NCBI RefSeq assembly: GCF_000647975.1
Contig: NZ_JFKE01000011.1
Coordinates: 23,657-87,656 of the forward strand
Origin: Actibacterium mucosum KCTC 23349
Lineage (GTDB): Bacteria; Pseudomonadota; Alphaproteobacteria; Rhodobacterales; Rhodobacteraceae
Length of the DNA: 64,000 nt
Reading direction: 5' to 3'
In this document: positions 1-6,936 of the stretch, piece after piece
How positions within the stretch are numbered: position 1 is the first letter of the stretch
Layout of the letters: each line of letters opens with the position of its first letter
Translations under genes and position numbers: made by a program
Notes under the pieces: generated by a model
The model's input: only the letters and a program-made list of their open reading frames with translations
What the model was told of the DNA's origin: nothing
The model's database searches: none

Positions 1-1022
1 CCGTGGAGGCCGCGCTGAAACTCGCGCGGCAATACATGCTGGAAACCGACCAGCCGGAACGGCATCGGTTTATCGCGCGTCGGCAAAGCTATCACGGCAA
101 CACGCTGGGGGCGCTGGCCACCGGGGGCAACCAGTGGCGTCGCGCACCGTTCGAACCACTGATGGTGGAAACCAGCCATATCGACCCCTGTTATGCCTAT
201 CGCTTGCAGACCGGTGGCGAAACGAACGAAGCATACGGTCGGCGCGCCGCGGACGCATTGGAGGCCGAGATTCTGCGCCTAGGCCCCGAGACCGTGATCG
301 GCTTCGTTGCCGAACCGGTTGTGGGCGCCACAGCAGGGGCCGTCCCGCCTGCGCCCGGATATTTCAAACGCATTCGCGAAATCTGCGACAAGTACGGTGT
401 TCTGCTGATCCTGGACGAAGTCATGTGCGGGATGGGCCGCACGGGCACCTTTTTTGCCTGCGAACAGGACGGCATTTCCCCGGACATCGTGACCATCGCG
501 AAAGGGTTGGGCGCAGGTTACCAGCCTATTGGTGCTATGATGTGCACACAGCGTATCTACGCCGCGATAGAGAATGGCAGTGGGTTTTTCCAACACGGCC
601 ACACCTATATGGGCCACCCAACCGCGTGCGCGGCAGCGAATGTTGTGGTGTCAAAGCTAACCGATGGCGGCCTGACCCAGCGGGCTGCTCAAACCGGTGA
701 CGACTTGCGGGCAGCGTTGCTGGACCGGTTTGGGCAACATCCCAATGTCGGCGACATCCGTGGCCGCGGTTTGTTTCTGGGACTGGAACTTGTCGCCAAC
801 CGCGACACCAAGGTTCCGTTTGAACCGTCACTGAAGCTGAGCGCCAGAATCAAGCGTGCGGCCTTCGAGGCCGGTCTGATCTGTTATCCGATGGGCGGCA
901 CCATCGACGGTCAGCGTGGCGACCATGTGCTTTTAGCGCCGCCATTCATACTGACGCAGGACCAAATCGCCGAGTTGGTCGACAAGCTCGACACCGCGAT
1001 GGCGAAATCCCTGACTGCTTGA
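1..1022 (+). CDS. Class III (omega-amino acid) PLP-dependent aminotransferase, 5' truncated by window edge
   Basis: The frame is already open at base 1, and the visible 339 residues lack the N-terminal part of the family (usually 430-460 residues). Visible hallmarks are SYHGNTLGA, the cofactor-contacting LDEVMCGMGRTG (Asp about 138 of the visible part) and IAKGLGAGYQPIGA, whose Lys about 167 should form the PLP Schiff base. Class III enzymes move an amino group from omega-amino acids or amines to pyruvate or 2-oxoglutarate in the cytoplasm. The next gene, a BKACE enzyme, starts 7 nt after this stop, so the two are very likely co-transcribed and the aminotransferase may feed a keto acid into that cleavage. 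The substrate cannot be read from the sequence. Confidence 0.9.
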   Translation, partial: VEAALKLARQYMLETDQPERHRFIARRQSYHGNTLGALATGGNQWRRAPFEPLMVETSHIDPCYAYRLQTGGETNEAYGRRAADALEAEILRLGPETVIGFVAEPVVGATAGAVPPAPGYFKRIREICDKYGVLLILDEVMCGMGRTGTFFACEQDGISPDIVTIAKGLGAGYQPIGAMMCTQRIYAAIENGSGFFQHGHTYMGHPTACAAANVVVSKLTDGGLTQRAAQTGDDLRAALLDRFGQHPNVGDIRGRGLFLGLELVANRDTKVPFEPSLKLSARIKRAAFEAGLICYPMGGTIDGQRGDHVLLAPPFILTQDQIAELVDKLDTAMAKSLTA

Positions 1023-1029
1023 GAACCCC

Positions 1030-1866
1030 ATGACCAAACCTTGTATCATTTGCGTGGCCATCACCGGCTCGGTCGCCACGAAGGCCAACAATCCTGCTGT
1101 TCCCATAACGGTTGAAGAACAGGTTGAAAGCACCCATGCCGCGTTCGAGGCGGGTGCAGCCATTGCTCATTGCCATGTCCGCAATGACGATCAAAGCCCC
1201 AGCTCGGACCCTGAAAAATTCGCCCGCCTGAAAGAAGGAATCGAGGAACACTGCCCCGGTATGATCATCCAATTCTCTACCGGCGGTCGCTCGGGTGCGG
1301 GCCGGGAACGTGGCGGGATGCTGCCGGTTGGTCCGGACATGGCGTCGCTTTCGGTTGGCTCAAACAATTTTCCCACCCGCGTTTACGAGAACCCGCCCGA
1401 TCTCGTGGACTGGCTGGCCAGTGAAATGCGTCGTTATGAAATCACCCCAGAGATCGAGGCATTCGACCTGAGCCATATTCTGACCGCCATGCGCATGCAT
1501 GCGGCAGGCAACCTGCATGGCAAGCTTTATGTTCAGTTCGTCATGGGTGTAAAAAACGCTATGCCCGTAGATCGGGAGGTATTCGACTTCTACGTTGAGC
1601 TTGTGCAAAGCCGTGCGCCAGATGCCAATTGGTGTGCCGCGGGTATTGGCCCGAACCAATTAACCGTTAATGAATGGGCCATCGCCGCCGGCGGTCATAC
1701 CCGCACCGGATTGGAGGATAACGTGCGCCTGGATCGAAGCACCCTGGCCCCTTCAAATGCCGCACTTGTTGCACGGGCAGCGGATCTCTGCTCAAAATAC
1801 GACCGGCCTGTCGCAACTCCGTCACAGGCACGGCGCATCCTTGGACTGCGCGACATCACTGCCTGA
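1030..1866 (+). CDS. BKACE family (DUF849) beta-keto acid cleavage enzyme
   Basis: This 278-residue protein has the length and motifs of the 3-keto-5-aminohexanoate cleavage enzyme (Kce) superfamily. These zinc enzymes condense a beta-keto acid with acetyl-CoA and split it to acetoacetate plus a new acyl-CoA. Predicted metal ligands are His47 and His49 (AHCHVR) and Glu229 (GLEDNV), close to the two His and one Glu known in Kce. QFSTGG at 81-86 is also family-typical. Acetoacetate made here could be activated by the CoA-transferase encoded just downstream, which gives the four genes a coherent catabolic logic. BKACE members use many substrates (for example dehydrocarnitine), so the true one is unknown. 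Confidence 0.88.
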   Translation: MTKPCIICVAITGSVATKANNPAVPITVEEQVESTHAAFEAGAAIAHCHVRNDDQSPSSDPEKFARLKEGIEEHCPGMIIQFSTGGRSGAGRERGGMLPVGPDMASLSVGSNNFPTRVYENPPDLVDWLASEMRRYEITPEIEAFDLSHILTAMRMHAAGNLHGKLYVQFVMGVKNAMPVDREVFDFYVELVQSRAPDANWCAAGIGPNQLTVNEWAIAAGGHTRTGLEDNVRLDRSTLAPSNAALVARAADLCSKYDRPVATPSQARRILGLRDITA

Positions 1867-1895
1867 ACGGGAAGACCACCAAGTCCAGTTATAAA

Positions 1896-1927
1896 TTGCA
1901 CAAAAATCGGGCATACATACTAAGTAT
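1896..1927 (+). promoter_or_regulatory. Putative promoter with overlapping palindromic operator upstream of scoA
   Basis: In the 162-nt gap before scoA, TTGCAC (1896-1901) and TACTAA (1918-1923) are spaced 16 nt apart like -35/-10 elements. A perfect 11-nt inverted repeat ATACT-A-AGTAT (1917-1927) overlaps the -10. The arrangement suggests a repressor-controlled start for scoAB. The regulator is not identifiable here. Confidence 0.35.
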
Positions 1928-2028
1928 CATCACCTAGTTTGCCAAAATTGCGCGCCGCGGCGCAGCAAACGCAATTGACAACACATGACGCGCTGTTCAG
2001 GTTTCGCGAAATTTCAAAGGGGAGCATC

Positions 2029-2724
2029 ATGAAGAAGATTTATGACAATGCCGCCGAAGCTCTCGACGGGCTACTGCATGACGGCATGTTTATGGCGGCT
2101 GGCGGCTTTGGGCTGTGCGGCATTCCGGAACTGCTGATCCAGGCGATCAACGACGCCGGAACCAAGGATATCACCATCGCCTCGAACAATTGCGGCGTGG
2201 ATGATTTTGGCCTGGGCATCCTTCTGGCTGACAAACAGATCAAGAAGATGCTGTCGTCCTATGTGGGCGAAAACGCCGAGTTCATGCGCCAATATCTTTC
2301 GGGCGAGCTGGAGCTGGAGTTCAACCCGCAGGGCACCCTGGCCGAACGCATGCGCGCCGGTGGCCACGGCATTCCCGGCTTTTACACCAAAACCGGTGTG
2401 GGCACGGTGATCGCCGATGGCAAAGAGCACAAGGACTTCAACGGCGAGACCTATATCCTTGAGGAAGGCATTTTTGCCGATCTGTCCATCGTAAAGGCGT
2501 GGAAAGCCGATGAGACGGGCAACGCGATCTTTCGCAAGACCGCCCGCAACTTCAACCCGCCCGCAGCCATGTGCGGCAAGACCTGCGTGATGGAGGTTGA
2601 GGAGATCGTGCCCGTTGGCAGCCTGGACCCCGACACGATCCACCTGCCCGGCATCTATGTGCACCGCATCATCCAAGGGCAGCACGAGAAACGTATCGAA
2701 CAACGCACCACGCGGGAGGGCTGA
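2029..2724 (+). CDS. scoA: 3-oxoacid (succinyl-CoA:acetoacetate-type) CoA-transferase subunit A
   Basis: The start ATG at 2029 follows a GGGGAG ribosome binding site; the longer upstream frame from 1939 has none. The 231-residue product begins [12 protein letters not shown] and contains the glycine-rich [12 protein letters not shown] (25-36) typical of the alpha subunit. With subunit B it transfers CoA from a donor such as succinyl-CoA to acetoacetate or a related 3-oxoacid in the cytoplasm. The beta-subunit gene follows after 3 nt. BKACE upstream releases acetoacetate, so the pair may complete that pathway, though it could also serve ketone-body or PHB turnover. AtoD-type naming is equally possible. 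Confidence 0.92.
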   Translation: MKKIYDNAAEALDGLLHDGMFMAAGGFGLCGIPELLIQAINDAGTKDITIASNNCGVDDFGLGILLADKQIKKMLSSYVGENAEFMRQYLSGELELEFNPQGTLAERMRAGGHGIPGFYTKTGVGTVIADGKEHKDFNGETYILEEGIFADLSIVKAWKADETGNAIFRKTARNFNPPAAMCGKTCVMEVEEIVPVGSLDPDTIHLPGIYVHRIIQGQHEKRIEQRTTREG

Positions 2725-2727
2725 GCC

Positions 2728-3354
2728 ATGTGGGATCGCAATCAGATGGCCGCACGCGCGGCAAAGGAACTGCAGGACGGCACGTATGTGAACCTCGGGA
2801 TCGGAATCCCGACGCTGGTGCCCAACTTCATCCCCGACGGGGTCGAGGTGACGCTGCAATCGGAAAACGGCATGCTGGGCATGGGCCCCTTCCCGACCGA
2901 TGACGAGGTTGATGCCGACCTGATCAACGCCGGCAAGCAGACCATCACCGAACTGCCCAACACTGCGTACTTTGACAGCGCCACATCCTTTGGCATGATC
3001 CGCGGCGGAAAAATCGCCATGGCGATCCTGGGCGCGATGGAAGTGGACGAGAAAGGTGACCTGGCAAACTGGATGATCCCCGGCAAGCTGGTAAAGGGCA
3101 TGGGCGGCGCCATGGACCTGGTGGCCGGCGTTGGCCGTGTCGTTGTGGTGATGGACCACACCAACAAGCATGGTGCCTCGAAGCTGCTGAAAGAATGCAC
3201 CCTGCCGCTGACCGGCAAAGGTGTGGTGGACCGCGTGATCACCAACCTGGGCGTTCTGGACGTGGTTGAGGGTGGCCTGAAAATCGTTGAAACCGCAGAC
3301 GGCGTCTCCGAAGACGAACTGCGCGCTGCAACCGAAGCGACAATCGTCGCTTAA
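2728..3354 (+). CDS. scoB: 3-oxoacid CoA-transferase subunit B
   Basis: The 208-residue product carries the beta-subunit signature: GIGIPTL at 24-30 and SENGMLGMG, in which Glu46 is the residue that forms the covalent glutamyl-CoA intermediate in this family. Its ATG lies 3 nt after the subunit A stop with a GAGGG Shine-Dalgarno inside the end of scoA, so the subunits are translationally coupled. A strong hairpin terminator begins 8 nt after the stop, closing the operon. Confidence 0.93.
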   Translation: MWDRNQMAARAAKELQDGTYVNLGIGIPTLVPNFIPDGVEVTLQSENGMLGMGPFPTDDEVDADLINAGKQTITELPNTAYFDSATSFGMIRGGKIAMAILGAMEVDEKGDLANWMIPGKLVKGMGGAMDLVAGVGRVVVVMDHTNKHGASKLLKECTLPLTGKGVVDRVITNLGVLDVVEGGLKIVETADGVSEDELRAATEATIVA

Positions 3355-3361
3355 AATCAAA

Positions 3362-3392
3362 ACAGGGGCCCGGTTCGGGCCCCTGTTTTTTT
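3362..3392 (+). terminator. Rho-independent terminator after scoB, probably bidirectional
   Basis: An 11-bp stem (3362-3372 with 3376-3386, loop GTT) is followed by eight T. On the minus strand the same stem is followed by TTTTGATTTT, so it can also end the convergent repeat-protein gene. Confidence 0.9.
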
Positions 3393-3412
3393 GTTCCAGT
3401 TCAACTTGGCTA

Positions 3413-3751
3413 TTACAGGCCGTGGTTGAAACCGTCGCTTGCTTCTTCGATCGTGCGGAAGATTTCAGCTGCACGAGACTGGCTCTTGGTCGACAGAACG
3501 GCGTTCGAACGGTCGGACAGCAGACCACGGTTGTTCGATTCGTCCTGAGCAAAGATGTCAGCAAAGATTTCAGCTGCACGTGCCTGACCTTTGGTCGACA
3601 GCACTGCGTTCGGACGTGCGTTCAACAGACCACGGTTGTTACTGTCATCTTCGGCAGCGATACGAGCGAATTCGCGGTCGGCGCGTTCGTCAGCGTAAGC
3701 AGGAGCAACAACAGACAGGGCAAGGGCGGCAGTAAGGATTACGTTTTTCAT
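3413..3751 (-). CDS. Small secreted protein built of 35-residue tandem repeats
   Basis: I do not recognise this 112-residue protein. It has a clear signal peptide (MKN, hydrophobic core, cleavage likely after APAYA at residue 20). The mature part consists of two near-identical repeats: SNNRGLL at 37-43 and again at 72-78, each followed by NAVLSTK and a RAAEIF segment. The period is exactly 35 residues, and a third copy is cut short at the C-terminus (FNHGL). It has no Cys, no lipobox and no membrane anchor beyond the signal, so export to the periplasm or outside is expected. It converges with scoB across a shared terminator and lies next to a lytic transglycosylase and the pilus locus. No function can be assigned. 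Confidence 0.85.
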   Translation of the reverse strand: MKNVILTAALALSVVAPAYADERADREFARIAAEDDSNNRGLLNARPNAVLSTKGQARAAEIFADIFAQDESNNRGLLSDRSNAVLSTKSQSRAAEIFRTIEEASDGFNHGL

Positions 3752-3894
3752 AGTTCAGATCTCCATCAGAGTGTTTTGGGATACGGCGTTGTGCCGTTGA
3801 TGATGTCGATCTGGGGTTGGGGTTCGCTCGCTTCAATGCACAGAAGCGTGAGGTTGAAAGTTTTACTGCGCACATATGCACACAGCGCTGTGAT

Positions 3895-4731
3895 CTACTG
3901 CGAGCCACTTGTGCGGAACACACAGCCGTCGCTGACAAGTTGCGGCGGTGTCATGCATAGACCCTGCGCCACAGTCCACGCGGCAAGAACCTTTGGAACG
4001 TAGTCGCGGGTCTCTGCATAAGGGGGGACGCCATCGTTTTTCTTCACAGCCCCTTCGCCGGCATTATACGCGGCAAGGACCAAGATAGGGTCGCCATCGA
4101 ACTCTTGCATCAGCCAATCAAGGTATTTGACTCCGCCCGCGATGTTCTGTGCCGGATCCGCTGAATCCTCGACACCAAACCGTTCAGCGGTCGCCGGGAT
4201 CAGTTGCATGACTCCATGCGCACCCTTTGGGCTCAACGCTTCGGCGTTGCCGCCGCTTTCTACACTGGCGACAGCCAGCGCGAGCGCCGGCGATACGGAC
4301 GTTCCAACCGTGGCGATCAACAAATCTGTCCCATAGGTTTCCGCCAACGATTGCATTTGCGCCAATCGTGGTTTTGAAACCCCCGTCCCTTCCGGTCCTG
4401 CGGCAAGCGCCGTCACGGCCTCTTGTAAACGCCCGGGGGCACTATCAATCAGAGAGGGAGAGATGAGCTCCCAGTACCAGGCATAGCTGCCAATCCCGGA
4501 CAAAGGGTTTGGTGCAACGGCAACGGTGCTTTCGGGCTGTGGCAGATCGCTGGGTGGTGCAATCACAGCGGGATTATCTCGTGGCGGCACCTGAACGGTG
4601 ATCCTTTTCTTTGTATCGGGTGCGGGCGGCTTGACGCGCTTGAATGTAAACCCGGACGAGGCCGGCACCTCGGCCAAAACCCCGCCCGCCAGGACAACCC
4701 CTGCCAGTGCTGCAAGAAAAACTCGGTTCAT
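3895..4731 (-). CDS. Lytic transglycosylase, SLT domain
   Basis: The likely start is ATG at 4731 (MNRVFLAALAG), which begins a signal peptide; the frame is open further upstream but lacks a signal. The 278-residue product has a Pro-rich linker (about 30-75) and a C-terminal SLT fold: SVESGGNA with predicted catalytic Glu158, GVMQLIPATA, NIAGGVKYL, LAAYNAGEGAV and YAETRDYV. Such enzymes cleave the MurNAc-GlcNAc bond of peptidoglycan in the periplasm and often open the wall for envelope-spanning machines. Its position directly upstream of, and divergent from, the Tad locus is suggestive of that role, but this is inference. Confidence 0.9.
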   Translation of the reverse strand: MNRVFLAALAGVVLAGGVLAEVPASSGFTFKRVKPPAPDTKKRITVQVPPRDNPAVIAPPSDLPQPESTVAVAPNPLSGIGSYAWYWELISPSLIDSAPGRLQEAVTALAAGPEGTGVSKPRLAQMQSLAETYGTDLLIATVGTSVSPALALAVASVESGGNAEALSPKGAHGVMQLIPATAERFGVEDSADPAQNIAGGVKYLDWLMQEFDGDPILVLAAYNAGEGAVKKNDGVPPYAETRDYVPKVLAAWTVAQGLCMTPPQLVSDGCVFRTSGSQ

Positions 4732-5086
4732 TTTGGGCTCTGCTCTGCCTCTGTTTTCGTGCAAACAGTCGCAAATTTTGAGTTTTTCGGCCAGAAAATT
4801 CGGTGTTTGGGGCAAGTTTCACAGGGTGATTCACCTTAACCAAAGGTTATTCCAAATTTTCTTTAAAAAAACATTCCATTTAAAAACAAATACTTAAGTC
4901 GTTTTTGCCGGGAAATTTGAAGTCGTCAAAAATTGCCCTGCACCCGCCAAACTCTTGCCCCATTCCAAGGGCTAATTAACGCCATGCCAACGAGGCAAAC
5001 GGGACAACAAACACCCCGGGAGCCAAACAGGCGAAGAAACTGACTGACTGACTGACTGACACACACTTAACTGAGAGGGTTATCCC
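4732..5086. other. 355-nt intergenic region between the divergent lytic transglycosylase and pilin genes
   Basis: There is no gene here. The left part (about 4850-4920) is clearly AT-rich against a GC-rich background. At 4836-4850 lies TTAA-N7-TTAT, one base from the CtrA consensus TTAA-N7-TTAA; it is also an inverted repeat (TAACC-AAA-GGTTA). The right end carries the CTGA repeat listed separately. Promoters for both flanking genes must lie here, but no convincing -35/-10 pair stands out. Confidence 0.5.
5040..5060. repeat. Tetranucleotide microsatellite (CTGA)5 in the leader of the first pilin gene
   Basis: Five perfect CTGA units plus one extra C lie 26 nt before the pilin ATG, in the presumed 5' untranslated region. 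The repeat is outside coding sequence, so slippage would change leader length rather than reading frame. Confidence 0.95.
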
Positions 5087-5281
5087 ATGAAACTGTTTGA
5101 AATGATCAAAAACTTCCGCAACGACGAAGACGGCGCTGTTACCGTTGACTGGGTTGTGCTGACCGCGGCCGTTGTTGGCCTGGGCTTCGCAGTATTCCAG
5201 TCGGTAGACGGTGGTCTGACCGCTCTGGGTTCGAACATCTCGACCGAAGTTGCTGGTGTTACTGTTGCTGCTGGCGACTAA
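5087..5281 (+). CDS. Flp-type (type IVb) pilin, copy 1
   Basis: This 64-residue prepilin has a short charged leader (MKLFEMIKNFRNDEDG) followed by AVTVDWVVLTAAVVGLG, a hydrophobic stretch that should form the polymerising helix. Cleavage by the prepilin peptidase is expected after Gly16. The usual Flp motif G/XXXXEY appears as G/AVTVDW, with Asp at +5 and Trp at +6. It is the first gene of a full Tad assembly locus and ends in its own terminator, so it is probably transcribed at a higher level than the machinery genes. Confidence 0.9.
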   Translation: MKLFEMIKNFRNDEDGAVTVDWVVLTAAVVGLGFAVFQSVDGGLTALGSNISTEVAGVTVAAGD

Positions 5282-5307
5282 TAGTCACCGCGCATAACAC
5301 GCAAATG

Positions 5308-5340
5308 GGCCGCATCGTTCGATGCGGCCTTTTTGTTTTT
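5308..5340 (+). terminator. Rho-independent terminator after pilin 1
   Basis: A stem of about 10 bp (5308-5317 with 5320-5329, GGCCGCATC arm) is followed by TTTTTGTTTTT. It isolates the first pilin transcript from pilin 2 and cpaB. Confidence 0.9.
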
Positions 5341-5519
5341 GCGCGCATGTGAGTGGGCGGCTTGCCATTACCCTTAGCTTCCGCGCCGAAGAGCCATTCG
5401 GCTCTAAAAAGTAGCTAAAATGCCTTCTTTTGGCCCGATTGGGGTGCGACAAACCATGGCCGGACGTCTGTTTGGTATTTGGTAATGCCGTGTGTTCGGC
5501 CGTAATTATGGAGGGCGCC

Positions 5520-5708
5520 ATGCGCCAGATTGTGAAAAAGCTGTTCTGCGACGAGGAAGGCGCTGTCACCATCGACTGGGTGGTTCTGACGGCAGCCATC
5601 ACCGGCCTTGCATTTGCTGTGATCTACTCGATGGCAAACGGCTCCGAGACATTGGCTGACTCGCTTAGCGGGAACTTGACCAGCCTGCCCGTCGCCGTCG
5701 GCGACTAG
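5520..5708 (+). CDS. Flp-type (type IVb) pilin, copy 2
   Basis: The start at 5520 is set by a GGAGG ribosome binding site seven bases upstream; the longer frame from 5430 has a Cys-containing extension unlike any pilin. The 62-residue product is a paralogue of copy 1: MRQIVKKLFCDEEG then AVTIDWVVLTAAITGLAF, again with the G/AVTxDW junction. It differs by a Cys in the leader peptide and a more diverged C-terminus ending in AVGD (copy 1 ends in AAGD). It may be a second major pilin or a minor pilin. Confidence 0.88.
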   Translation: MRQIVKKLFCDEEGAVTIDWVVLTAAITGLAFAVIYSMANGSETLADSLSGNLTSLPVAVGD

Positions 5709-5878
5709 TCAGCCCGCGGAACATGCCATTGGCGCGAAATCGTGCAAAATCCCCGTTTTCACCACCGGTGGACCACCTTTCTGCCGCATTTCGCCAATAA
5801 CTTTTCACCAATCGCTGGGCTGTGCGGTTATTTCACACGGATTGAAACCGCGCGCCCGTTCATATGAAAGGAACGGCT

Positions 5879-6727
5879 ATGCGGCTACTTTTTGCATTTG
5901 TTCTGCTAATGGGCCTGGGTCTTGCGGGCTTTGCCGTCTACATGGTGCAGGGCTATGTCGCGCAGTATCAAACCGCCCTCGCAAACGAGCAGGCAGAGCG
6001 CGCCAAACAGATCAAGCTGACCGAAGTTTACATCGCCACGCGGGCCTTGGCCTATGGCGAGGAACTGATGGTTGAGGACGCCAAACTTGTTCCCTGGCCG
6101 GCAGAAACACTGCCCGAGGGAGTGTTTCAGGTTGCCGAGACCCTGTTCCCCGAAGAAAACGCCAAACCGCGCCTCGTATTGCGCGCCATGGAAGCCAACG
6201 AACCGCTTCTGGCCGTAAAGGTAACCCAGCCTGGCGAGGATGCGGGCATCACGTCGCGCCTGTCCAAAGGCATGCGCGCGTTTGCGATCTCGGTTGACGT
6301 AAGCTCGGGCGTTTCCGGCTTCTTGCGCCCCGGTGACCGCGTGGACGTTTACTGGACGGGGTCGGCCAGAGGCAAAGCCAAGGTGACGAAACTGATTGAG
6401 GCTGGCGTCCGTTTGATTGCTGTTGACCAAACCGCCGACAGCAATCGCCAAGGTCCAACCATCGCGCGCACGGTCACCGTCGAAGCAAGCCCACAGCAGG
6501 TTGCGACATTGGCCCAGGCCCAATCGACGGGTCGCCTTTCGCTGTCGCTGGTCGGCGCGACCGACGAAACCGTGGCTGCAGCAGTAGAGATTGACCAGAA
6601 CCTTCTGCTGGGCATCGAAGACGAAGAAGAGCAGGAAGTTGTGGAAGCTGAACCGCAAGAGATCTGCACGATCCGTACGCGCCGCGGCGCAGATGTGGTC
6701 GAAATTCCTATCCCCTGCACCAACTAG
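5879..6727 (+). CDS. cpaB: Flp pilus assembly protein CpaB (RcpC family)
   Basis: ATG 5879 is chosen because AAAGGA lies six bases before it; ATG 5864 in the same frame would overlap that site. The 282-residue product has one N-terminal membrane segment (LLFAFVLLMGLGLAGFAVYMV), then a SAF domain (about 40-110; RALAYGEELMVEDAKLVPWP) and a RcpC/CpaB domain with the family phrase RAFAISVDVSSGVSGFLRPGDRVDVYW. CpaB is a periplasmic, peptidoglycan-facing component that works with the CpaC secretin. The C-terminal tail contains two Cys (EICTIRT and IPIPCTN) that may form a disulfide. Confidence 0.93.
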   Translation: MRLLFAFVLLMGLGLAGFAVYMVQGYVAQYQTALANEQAERAKQIKLTEVYIATRALAYGEELMVEDAKLVPWPAETLPEGVFQVAETLFPEENAKPRLVLRAMEANEPLLAVKVTQPGEDAGITSRLSKGMRAFAISVDVSSGVSGFLRPGDRVDVYWTGSARGKAKVTKLIEAGVRLIAVDQTADSNRQGPTIARTVTVEASPQQVATLAQAQSTGRLSLSLVGATDETVAAAVEIDQNLLLGIEDEEEQEVVEAEPQEICTIRTRRGADVVEIPIPCTN

Positions 6728-6750
6728 GGGTACGCGAATATTACGGTTGT

Positions 6751-6782
6751 CAAAGCGGGCGGGGGCTTTCCTGCCCGCTTTG
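6751..6782. other. Intergenic hairpin between cpaB and cpaC
   Basis: A 10-bp inverted repeat CAAAGCGGGC/GCCCGCTTTG has a 12-nt loop and no T-run. It may attenuate transcription or stabilise the cpaB 3' end; it is not a convincing intrinsic terminator. Confidence 0.45.
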
Positions 6783-6936
6783 GCGTTGGGTCGTGAACGG
6801 TATTGTTGCGGGTTATCCACATAAGTTACCGCGCCCAAACGGTTGATTCTTGCAAAAAAACTCGAATTGGCGCATTGTGCAGCCAATTGGGCAAAAATAG
6901 ACCCTTAAAAAACAGTGATCGGAGAGGCAGGATCAC

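Noticed and set aside
2071..3579. 502-residue open frame on the minus strand across scoA and scoB
   Set aside because: It is antisense to two well-supported CoA-transferase genes and has no recognisable domain or ribosome site; long antisense frames are common at this G+C content.
3287..4003. 238-residue plus-strand frame starting inside scoB
   Set aside because: It runs through the strong terminator at 3362-3392 and is antisense to the repeat protein with its clear signal peptide.
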